The position numbers were made by a program, and so were the translations under genes. The notes beneath the pieces are model-generated. The model saw only the letters and a list, made by a program, of their open reading frames with translations. It did no database searches and was not told the DNA's origin. Positions 1 through 12,000 of a stretch of 64,000 bases of DNA are shown here, piece after piece. The DNA comes from Nemertoderma westbladi. Lineage: Eukaryota > Xenacoelomorpha > Nemertodermatida > Nemertodermatidae. Every line of letters begins with the position of its first letter. Within the stretch, counting starts at the first letter, position 1. Location of the stretch: contig JAUCBJ010002853.1 of assembly GCA_032718475.1 (NCBI GenBank), forward strand, positions 1-64,000. The letters run 5' to 3'.

Positions 1-3000
1 GCATCGCCCCCTTGTGCTTCGTATTTTTCTAAATCAATATAAACGCCCCAGGTTGAGTGCATGTAGCTAGCCGTATCTGTGCCTTGCCCACCGAACAGCG
101 TATCTGCGCCAGCACCGCCGGTTAAATGATTGTCGCCTGCGCCAGCTTCTAGGAAGTCATCGCCTGCGCCACCGTCTAAGGTGTCGTTTTGTTCACTACC
201 GATCAGTTCATCATGCCCATCCTGGCCGTAGAGTGAGATTGGGTGGTCATCTTGAGCGTATAGTTGATCATCCCCTGCGCCGCCATCAATGAAGTCAAGC
301 CCATCAAAGGCATGTATTTCATCGGCATAATATGAGCCAATAATGTGTTTAATGTCTTGAAAGCTGTCATGATGGGCGTCGCCCGCTTGATCAGCGGTAT
401 TATGATGTAGTTGATCATGTTGAAGGTCTTGTTGGGTTTGGATGTGAATTCCTGCTTGAGATTGTGAGTAATTAGCGACGTAATCGTCGTGATAATCCCC
501 TAGGTGCAGCACATGTGCATTCACATACTCAACGAGTTCTTGCGGGTTTAGGATGCTATCCAGTGTGGTGAGTTGATAGTGTTGATAGCGACTGCTCCAG
601 TTGTTAATAAATAGGCGCAGGTCATCGGCTAAGATCTGGAGTACATCGGGGTCGTTTTGGATAAAGTGCAGTTCTTCTAAGCGATATTGGTTTAGTCGTA
701 ATTGATCCTGATCAATCTGTTCATCTATCATGTCTTGAGGTTTTTCTATACCATGGATAATTACATTATCGCCTCGAAAAATTTGATAGGTATCACTGCC
801 CTCGCCACCGACTAAGATGTCGATTCCACCTCGACCGCCATTTAAGATATCGTCGCCCAAGCTACCGGCGAGGTAGTTGCTGTTGGTATCTCCAGTTATG
901 ACATCATTAAAAATGCTGCCCACAACGTTTTCAATGTGTTGGTAGGTATCGCCTTGAGCGTCTGCATGCTGTCCTTGATTGGTTGTAAGATCAACATGAA
1001 CGCCTTGGTTGGATACCCAATCACCGATAAAAACAAGGGTATCGCTGCCGTCTCCACCATCGATATCATCCGCGCCTTGGCCACCGTTTAAAGTGTCGTC
1101 GCCTGCTTGGCCTTGAAGTACATCATCCCCTTCACCCCCTGTGAGTGAGTCGGATGCATACCCGCCGATTAGGGTATCGTCTCCCCCCAAGCCATAGAAG
1201 GTATTGTTATGAGTTAGCTGGCCTTCAATGCGGTTGGCTTGTGTACTGCCATACACCCATCTATCGCTACTGAATTGAGCCTGTTCAAAGAGTTGGTTGT
1301 TAAGATCAAGATCAGGGTGGTCCGATTTTGACAGGTCAATGGATAGAATGGATTTTTCCAGTTCCTCATTGAGGATAAATTGAACGCCGTCTTGAGTTAA
1401 AAAGTAAAAGGCAGAGAGTTGTTCGCGTGCAAGGGAGACTTGGCTGGAGTGATCTCCCGATAGCCCAATAAGCACTCGGTTAGCTTCAATCGCTTGAATC
1501 TCAATGGCCTGATGATCAATATTGTTAAATACAATGTTGTGTAGTGGGCTAGGCGGCGCATCTTCACTGTTTTGTGCTGCATAATTGTTAATGTCGATGG
1601 TATTAAGCCCATCGCCTGGGTTGAGTAGTACAGTGGTATCCATATCATTCAGCAAAATATAGTCATCCCCTTGATTAGGGGTGACGAGTTTGGCTGATTG
1701 TAGGTTTAAAGTATCGTCCTGATCTGAACCATAAACTTGCAGGACAGATAGTTGAGAAAGTTGTGAGGTGGGGCTGGTAGCTGTTTCCCCATTTTTCGCT
1801 ACAAATTGATTCCAGATTTGTTGATCAAAGCTTACCACCTGAGCACTGGGCATGCCTTCATTGAATTTCACAACAAAGCTGACGCCATCGGCCGTCATAA
1901 AGGTGTAACCTTTTAGGTATGGATCGCGATGATCTATCCGCAGACTAGCCACAGTTTCGGCAAGATGAGGCCCGTTATTATAAATTGGGCCATCTTCGGC
2001 AAAGATACCCACAAGCAGTTCAGTACCAGAGAATCTAAAGACTTGAATATCCTTCCATGCAAAATCTTGAAATAATATGACGCTGGCTTCGCCGTCGTTG
2101 CCTGTATCTTCAATGATCGTTATACCATCATTGGCTTGTAGAATATAAGTGTCTTGTCCCGCTTTGCCATCCATGAAGTTGAGACCCCCCCCACCGATGA
2201 GTTGATCGTTGCCGGTGTGACCGATTAGGATGTCATATTTCTGATCGTTGTCGGTTCCAATGATGATGGCGCCTTCTTCAGGTAAGAAATTTGCATCGTA
2301 TGTGGGTGTGTCAAAGTCGTTCTCAGTGTCATTTTCAGGATCATTTGAAAATGACACTGTATCAGTGAGCTGATAAGAAAAGTTCGTTATACTGAGTGCG
2401 CCTTGAGCATCCATTTTAAGTTGATAGTTCACCCTATCTTTTGTTGTGAAAACATAGTCGACGAGTTCGCCTGCCGAAATATCAATGCTTAGGTTTTCAT
2501 CCACGGTCAGTTGAATTCGACGTTCACCCGCTTGGGTATCGTAGGCTTGATGGCTGATTGATTCATAGCTGTGGTTACTAAATTGTAAAGTGCGTTTAGT
2601 TCCGGCTTGTTGTGTGAGCGTAAAATGTCCCTTCGCATCGGCATCAAAGTCAATAATAAGGTCTTTATTTTCAAGTGAGGTGTTTGGAAGAGTCTGGCCA
2701 TGTTGAGCTTGCCAGAGCGAGGCAATGATACGGATATCAAGCATATCAACCGCCCCTGTTTCGGTTTGGCCTAGATGAAATAACACCCCATCTGTGGTCA
2801 GCAAGGGTAGGGTTTTTGCCGCATCTTGGGATAGGTGAATTGTGGTATTAAGGTTGTGATGATCTTTAACAACGTCAGCTTCAAATGTGAATACCTGCTG
2901 GGTTGCCCCCTGGATGTTCCATGTAAAATTGTTTATAGCAATATCATGATCAATATCATTGATGTGAAAGTCCAAACGCAATAGATCAGCATAGGTTTGC

Positions 3001-6000
3001 TCAGTATTCTCGGGGTTATTATTGTGATCATTCACAAATAACACTTCATTGCCCGCTTTAATAACATATTGAGTCCTTGAACCTGCTTGGCGTATCAGTG
3101 CGTCTTGTCCGCCCCCAAAGGTGATATATTGGGTGTTCTCGCCCGCTTTGATTACCTCTGTGCTGGCCGAGCCGTAAATGTTTTCAACCCCGTCAATATA
3201 GACTTGAAATGATTGGCTGGTTTGCGCGTTGTTGAGGTTTAAACGATGTTGGGCAAAATCAAGCTGATCACTGGATAGGGTTTGGATGATATTGCCGCTT
3301 TGTGAGGCATTAATATAGCGAATTCTGCCTTGTTGATCGTCGGCTTGAAAAACAATGCTGTCGTTATTGCTGGTATCTTCTGCAAGATTATTTTCGCCCC
3401 AAAAATGGTAGTTGCCGGCATTGCCTAACTGCAGGGTATCGGCTCCACTTCCACCTTCGATGTGATAGGTGAAGTGTTGATTGACATTGCCGGGGGTAAA
3501 GAAATTATTGTCTTTATCATTGCCGTAGACGGTGTGGGTGACGGGTTCGATTTTTTTAAGTTCCAAATGGTCTCTGACGGTGGGCTCAATTTCTTGTTCA
3601 GTGTATTGTGAGCTAGGCAGTGAGGGGTTGGGGGTGTAGGTTCTAGATTTTTCAATGTAGTAACGCTGTGCGCCTGACAGGATAATGTTATCAATTCGTT
3701 CACTATCTACAATTAATCTTTTATCTTCATAAGTGCCGTCGGAATACTGGTAAACCAGTGTTTCAACCGCGGCTGGATCTTCAAGTGCTGTCAGTCTGTC
3801 CCAATCAACGCCGCTGTCATCTAGGGTATATTCATCTTCTGAGAGTGGATTGGTCATTGTCCATTGGTAAGTAGCTGTATCGCCTCGAAGGTCTAAGGTG
3901 GTGTCGCCTATCATCAAGGGGGCTTGATTCTCTTTTGTGACCGGGATTAAATTGAAGGTGTTGTGTCTACCTTGGTGGTCGTCAATGGTATAGAGTTGAT
4001 GAATCTCAGTGGTTTTTTCCAGTAGTTCGCTATAGTAGGAAAATTCTTTGTTGTATTCAAAACTAGGGTCAAAGAGTTCTACAAAAGTATCCCCAATGCC
4101 TTCAAAAAAGCCTTTGAGGCCTAAATAGAACATTTCCCAGTCGTTGTGGGCATTTTGTTGTTCTTTGATAATGTCCGCGGTGATATTATCAATAAAGAGA
4201 CGTGCGGTGAGTAGCACCATAGCAGCTGCTTCAACAAAAGGCGCGGCCGGCCCGGTAAAGGGGGCGGCCATAAATAAGGCGGTATCGACTGAGTCAATAA
4301 CGGTATCGGCAATATCAAGGTTTTGTTGCCATTGGGGGGCGTTTGCGGCTTGATCCGCTTCAAGGGTTTGAACGTCGCCCGAGATCATTAGCCCACCAAA
4401 TACTGCGGCCATCACCGGGATGCGGGCGGCAATCTCCCCCACTCGGGCGGCGGTTTCTGCTTCCATACCAACCCTTGTTAGCACATGCCCCATCCCTTTG
4501 GCTAAAAAGGTATCTAGGGTTTCAATGGCGGCTTCACTGCCTTGAAGTTCTTTGAACATAATGCCGCCGAAGGCTTTGCCGATTTGATCGGTAATTAGTT
4601 TGTTGGTGCCGATTAAATCGCCCAGTCCATAGGCCGCAAATGCGCCAGAGGAGATGGCCGAGCTGATATCACCGTTGTTGAGTGAATCTAGCATGCCCTT
4701 AAAGCCTCGAAGTGTCATAAAAATACCGGTGGCTTTACCCACATAGCCCGATCCTTGGGCTAGTTTTTGTCTGTTTTCCCCCGGGACTTGGTTTAACCAG
4801 TTGTAGTATTTTTCAATCAAGCCGGGGGCTTTGTAGCCTTGGAAGTGATCTAGTTCGATGACGGTTTGATAAATAGTGCCTGAGGCATCGGGTGTAAATT
4901 CAACGCCTAGGGTGTGGTTGTCTTGGTCATAGATAATGGTGTTAATATCGGCTCTGGTTTGGCCACTGGCGTCACAGGCGGCTTGAATCCCTGTATCAAT
5001 TTGTTCCATGGTTTTTTGAAAGTCATATTGGGCAGCCGCTTGTAAGGTTTGCAGGGGCAGTTTGGGATCGCTTTGTTGTTCATGTTGTTGAAGAGGTTCT
5101 TGGGCAGCGCCAAGGATAGCTTGGTTGGTGCCTAAGAATGCATCCACTTGTGTTGGGGTCATAATCTCGCCGTGTTGGTCAAAGTAGGTGTAGGGGTTGC
5201 CTGCATTGACGGGCATTTCGCTGTGGGTGGGGAAGTCGTGGCTGATGACATCGCCGATTGGGTATTCTATTGGAGTTTCTAGGGGGTTGCCTGCATTGTC
5301 GAGCATTTCGGGGAGTTCGTAGTAGCTGAAGTTGTGGCTGATGACATCGCCGATTGGGTATTCTAGGGGGTTGTCTACAAGCGCATTGATTGCTGTGTGA
5401 GTGGATTCTTTATAATTATCAAGTGTAAAACCGATACATAAATCTCTGGCTTTTTCTCGATTTTTTCTAGCGTTATCATTCTCAACAAATACTGATGGAT
5501 GATCCATCATTAAAAATTGAAAGGCCTCAACCATGTCTTCTAGCTTGTATGTTTTTGTGTTGAAGCCTTCAGAAATAGTGCTGTATATTGCAGGATTACT
5601 TTCATCACTAAATAATTCATAGAATTTTTGGGCAAGTGGGTAAGCGCTCCCATCTACATTTATTGCATCGAAAATTTGTATATCTTCCATCATGCTGCCG
5701 AGTATTTGTTCGTTGAGTATTTGTGGGCCTTGGGATTCGATTTTGATATTCATGATTGTTACTCTGAAATCTCTCACAGTTCGATCAAATCCTAATAGAG
5801 TGGTGTCCTCAAAAGCTTTTAATTGTTGTTCTATATTATCTAAAATCACTAGTGCATTAGTGAATGTACCTGGATAAAAATAGGTTAATAGTTGTGCGCT
5901 ATATGTTATTAGTTGTTCTTTTGTTCCATTAAAATCTTCTAGCTTAGAAGATTCTAAAAAGCCTACTAAGGCGCTTACATTATTTTCTGTTAGGCTTTTA

Positions 6001-9000
6001 TGCAACTTGTCGCTTAATGTAAAATAAAGTTTAGTAGACGCAGTTAAATTATTGGTTGCGTCTACAATAGTTTTTTTCAGCCTAATAGGTTCATGTCCTG
6101 CTTCAGTGTAGTTTCGTGCCATGTTTTGTATACTTTCTTCAACCAATTCAACTGGAGCATGCTGATCTAATAGTTTTTCAAAGTTTTTCTTGGCTAAGAT
6201 GTATGAAAGCACTTTATATTGTTGAATATCTGTACTTCTAAATATATCAATGAGTTGTTGGCGTTTTTCGATAAGCATGGCGTCGAATCTATTGCTTCCA
6301 TTGCTCGGTATGAGCAGTTCTTGAATTAAGAGTAGGTTGTGATTAGGGTTATTTTTTATCCCTTGTAAAAATGCTTGATACTCATTGTCAGTTAAAGCAG
6401 TATTTTTAACTAAGCTGCTAACCATGGGCAAAATACTGATAATGGAATCCACGAATACTCTTTTTGTACTATCCAATTTATCTTGATGCGTTTTGATTTC
6501 TGCTAGCCTAACACTCCAAAGCCATGGTTTGTCTGCTATGATTGGGATGATTGTGCTTTGTTGGTTTGTCAGCATGTCTAATGTAATAGTTAGGTCAGGC
6601 TTGTACTGTTTGACAAAATGCTTTGCAAAAAAACTATCAAATCTTGAACCCAGTATCGATTGATAGGTTTCTAGAATAAATTCTATTTCTGGTGGTTTTT
6701 CAGCGTTAGATTTGTTACCTTCTAAAATATATTCCACAAAGTAACCAGTTTTATAGGCTATATTTTCTATTAATTCATTGCTTGGTGTCGCGTCAGACCG
6801 CAGTTGATGGGTCATTGCGTATAATCCCGCCAATACCCAAGCATTAGAGCCTGGTATACCTTTCATATTGTCAATGAATTGATGCTGAGCAAGGTGCATC
6901 ATCTCATGGGCAATTACTGCACACATTTTTTTTCTAAGCACCCCAGCCGTAGTAAGCCACTGATGTTGATTGAAAATATCGTTTTCTTCTATTGCGGAGG
7001 TACTGATTATCCTGTCTAAATAATTGTCTGTAAAATTAATTTGATAGGAGTTGTGCCGATAAGATGCTAGTGTTTGTGAACTCTCGCCTGTATGACTGTT
7101 ACTATCAAAAGTTACTGTGGGTTTTTGCACACCTAAACGTTCACTCATCCCCTTTATTATTTTGCGTATTTCATCTTCTATCAAAGATTTTAGAGCAGGG
7201 GTACTATCTTCTATACTTGGATGACCTTCTACTCCGTTGGAGACCAACCTCGCATATTGTTCTATAAAATGAACATCAAAACCTTCCAATAGAGGGTCTA
7301 TTACACTAGCCAGATAGGCATTTTTAAATTGCCTTTGCTCAATTGATAAATCTGGATTAAGAGAAATTAGGTCTATAGGTCTTTCAAAAAGCTGATCTAT
7401 TCTAACGTTTTCTATATTGCCAGAAAAATATAATGAGGCTAGAAGCCTTTCATCACTTAATGCATGATTTGATTCGTTCATGCGTGTTTTTAAATCGCTA
7501 AAATTAATAGTAGTATCACCTAAAATATCGTTAATAGAATTGGCAATAATTTGTTCTTCAGCTACCGATACATCATAAGATTCAGGCACCCAATTTAAAT
7601 ATGAATCTTCATTTTTACCATTTGCAAACTGCCTTAAATACTCTACAAAAGGCGAATTTGACAAATCCATGTCCCCAGGCGCGCCCCCTAAACCATAAGT
7701 ATTGCTGTGTATTCTCAAAAGTTTAACTTTTTGTGCAACAGGCATGCTGAAGGTTTCTAAGGCTTTAAGCACTTTGCTGGACTCTGCTTGATTGAGGGTT
7801 GATTGTGTTGCCTCAAAGGCCTGATTAATGGTATGCCAATCGTATTGGCCAATGGCTTGAGTAAATTCATTGGCTTGTTGTTCTGTGTTGTTGCTGATGG
7901 TTTGGCCAAAGGCTTTGATCAGTTGGGTGGCCTTATTGATGAGAGCTTGTTGGGGCGCCTCAATGATTTGATCGATTTGTTGGGTGACAAGCTCTGATAC
8001 TTGGCTTACTTTCAGCGCTTGCAGCGATGCGTTGAGATTTTCTCTTTGATTTTTGTTAAGCGTACCGAGTGGTTGCTGATTAATGATCTCTATGATATCA
8101 AGCATGCTGTATTGTTGTGTTTCCAGCCCTTGTTCAATTTCAGCCTGAATAGCGAGGTTGGGGCCATTTTGAGCCAAGTCTTGAAGCTGGTTGATTAGGG
8201 CTTGATTGGGGCTTAAGCCGGCTTCGGCACCTTGTGGTTCATCAACTTTTACCAGGAGATTTTCGCCTTGCGCTTGCGGTAGATAATTGTACAGATCATG
8301 GTAGGTACGCTGTTGCGGATTGCCCCCCATGTAATTGAGGCGCCCCTGATTGGTATTATTATAAAAGGGTTCAAAATAGTTATTTAATAAGGCATGGGTG
8401 GCCCCGGTGTGAATGATTTTATCGGCATAGAGGGTGTTAATTTCAGGCTGGTTGTTGAAGACATCTGCACTAGCGTGTTGAACCAGTTGTGTGGCGAGTC
8501 CTTGTCGTTGTTTGTTAGGGTCACTGACCAATGTGATTAAGTTAACGTTATTGTTTATTAGTTTCAGGCTAATGAGTAGGCCTGAGAGTTGATTGTTTTG
8601 ATATTGCAGGTAGAGGTGCATGTCTTTTCCTAACGGTAATGATGAGGATAGTCCGTAACGCTCATCTTCGCGTTGTTCCTTGTGAATACGTACCCATTGT
8701 TGGTAGGTATTTACAATTGCATCAAAGTTGGCATTTGGTATATGGCTGATCAAATATTGGTTGAGTTGTTCTGTATTGATTTGATTGATGTTATTTAAAT
8801 ACTGATTGATATCAACACTGATATAGTTGATGCCATCTGTCAGGGGAGCATTCGTGATATGTTGTTTGCCCGCTTCGGTGAGGATCAAGACAGGCTCGGT
8901 GATAGCAAGCGAGCTTTGTTCTAGGGCACGTTGATTGGCGCGGATAAATCGTTCGGACTCATCAAAGCCTAAGGTTTTGGCCAGTTCGGGCTTGTGGTCG

Positions 9001-12000
9001 AATAGGTAGTGCTTCCAGTCTTTAGGGAGGGTGTTGATGGTTTGTTTTAATTGAGGGTATTCGCTAACTTCAATTTCAGTGTCAGTTTTGTTGATCTGAG
9101 TCTCTAGGTAATGAAAGAATATTTTACTTGATAAAGGCAGCGATGGCTGAGCAAGAAGTTCTAGCAGTTCAGTGGTATTAAATATAGCATTGAGTGCGTC
9201 TAAACGGATTGTGATACTTGCATCAATATCTGGATCAGGCATTAATTTTGATTCCAGATGCAAAACGGCTAGGTGTTCAATGGTATGAGCTGAGCGTTCA
9301 GATAATTTGCTTGCATAAGGTAATTGGGGATTTTCAAGGCTTTCTTTCAGTAGTAAAACCGTGATGTAGTCCGCTGAGTTGATAGAAATTTCACCCCTAT
9401 TAAATCGGTCAAGGAGTTGGTATTGATGGGCATGGATCAGTTCATGGGTGATTTTTCCAACCATGTCATAAATATCCTCTATTTTAGTTAAATCAATGGC
9501 TATTTGATTCTTCTGATGATGGTAACTGGCTACCCCAAATTCACCCAGCTCGTTTTGTATGGGTTGTCCCACAATGTTTAATCGCGGGATTTTGTTAATC
9601 TTTAAAGCTAAAGCGATTTTTTCAATGATTTTGGCGATATAGCTATGGTATTGTTGGGGGTTTATAAATGTCTGATATTTAAGCGCTGCTTGTCCGTCTT
9701 GGACGAATTGTAAAAAGTTGGTTTGATTAAACAGGTTTTGAACGGTTTCAAGTAGATTGTGGTTATATTGGGTGAGTTGATAATCTAGTGCTAAAGGGAC
9801 CAGCAGGTCTTTTTTAAACGCATCTATTGTGGCTTGTCTTTTATTTTCAGGGATGAAATTAAAAAGATCGGGGTTGGCGTTTAGTAATTCAAGCACGGCT
9901 GTACTAATTTGGGCGGAGGTGCTATCTGGCATCGCGTTTTCTTGCAGTAGTTCAACAGTCCGTTGATACAGGGTTTGGGTTGAATTAAAATCAGGGTTAT
10001 TGAGATTGTTGATGATAGATGAAAGACCAGGGCCTTGATTGATGCTTTCCCAGAGTATGTGGATATTTTTTTGAAGTAGATTTGTTATTCGTTGGTACTC
10101 GGCAGATAGTACTGATGATTGTGCAATGGTTCGAGTTTGTGAATACGTTAATAATTTCGCCGTCGATTGGGTCAATAAGCGAACGGCTGAGGGTATTTTT
10201 GAGAGTATGGTGGGGAGGGCCAAGTTTTCCATCATTTGTACTAAATCATCTGGATGTATATCCGCCTGTTTTAAACTATCAAAATTCTCAACAGCAAAAG
10301 GAGCTAACCCCTCCAGATTATCTTTGATGTTGTCTGAAAGGCTTTCACGCAAGTCGCTGATTTCTTCATCGCTGATGTCTTCATCGCTGTATTCTTCATA
10401 CACCAAACACGCCGTGAGTACAGCGCGGTAAAAGCTAGTGTGTCGTGGATAATCGGGGAAGGTTTCGACTGCCCCCTCGATGCTTACGCCCCAGCGGGAA
10501 TTGTTTGTATCCGGGTTAATCAGCACCAGTTCAATAATTTGTTCGTTGCTGTCAGGGTTGTGGATGGAGTGATAAATTTGTTCGCCTTGACTGTTAACTT
10601 GTATTTGACCGTCTTTTTGAAAGAGGATGTTAATGGGGTAGTCGAAGTCTTCCACCTTCACCAACAGTTGGGGCAGCATAAGAGCAAGCTGGTTATCCCA
10701 CTGATTGTGGGTGGTTATTTTTGTAGCAAGTTGGTATAGGCGGAGTTTAGCGACATCTTCTATGGAGATTTCAGCTAGGGAGATTTCAGCTAGGGAGATT
10801 TCAGCAAGGTTAAACGGGGGTTCTACTTGATTGATAAGTCTTTGAACCTCCTCAACCAGGGGATCGAACGGTTCAAAAAGAGTAACTGGGGTGGCCAGGT
10901 TTTTTTTCAGAGCATCAACCAAATCTTTAAATTGTAATTGTAGGAGTGCAATTTTATAGTAGTTATCCCTTACCCAGCTATCATTTTCTGGTTCCGCGAT
11001 TGTGTTTAGGGTTTGTTTAAGTTGCGCTAGTTTCTTGTTTTGCTCCAGATTGACGTTGTTTTCCCCTGAGCTATACGCTTCTATCGCACCAATCAAGGTT
11101 TGCAGTTGAATGTGGGCTGTCAACAGGTTTTGGGTATTGGCATTCTCTATGAAGTCGATGACGTTAAATAGGGCGGTTTTGAATTCTGGGGAGTCGAGAT
11201 TATCAGCGATGCTCATGCCCGGGTTACGTCGAACCGCTTCGATAAAAGGGGCAAGTTTTCGGTATTCATCTACAAAGTTTTCAAGGGTTTGATCAGAATT
11301 AGTGAAGATATCGGTTAAATGCTGGGTGGCTGTGTCCAGCAGATGTTTGGTTTGCCCATCGTTTACATATAAGTAACGGTTGGTTTCAGGTGATATACTG
11401 ATAATAGCGGGGATGAGGTGTTGTTGTTTTTCTTTATTCCAGGTAGAAAAATGTTCCTCAAAAGTTAATGGAGGTTCTAGAGTAAGCATAAAAAAATTTT
11501 CCTGCCAAAATGCATCAAATTCAAAAGGCACAATAGATCGAACAAGCGCTTTAAAGTGTTTAAGTATATCCTCAGTGATTGGCAGGTCGAGGTATTTGGG
11601 TGGTTCCAAATCTATAATAACTTCTCTAATTTTAATTGCCTGTAGGTATTGAAAATCTGTGGGATCAGTGTGCCTCATCAGTATGTTACACAAATATTCT
11701 TTGCTTTTTTCGGACAGTGGAGCAGCTATTCGCCGGAAGGTTTCGATCAGCCTAAAAAAGTTGGCTCGATGGAAGATAGTGGTTAGTGGTGCGCTGAAGT
11801 TGTCGTTCTCAAATGCACTGCCTAGCTGTTTGGTGATCTGGTAATCTATCGCGTGTGCACTATTAAAAATACGGAACCCAACTGCTGTTTGTAAATTGTA
11901 GGCCAGTAATTCGTCTATGCTTTGGTAATAGAATGCTCCATTAGGAAGAGACTGTTCAATTGCCTGCAAATGTTTAACGAAAATAATTGCCAAATTGCCT

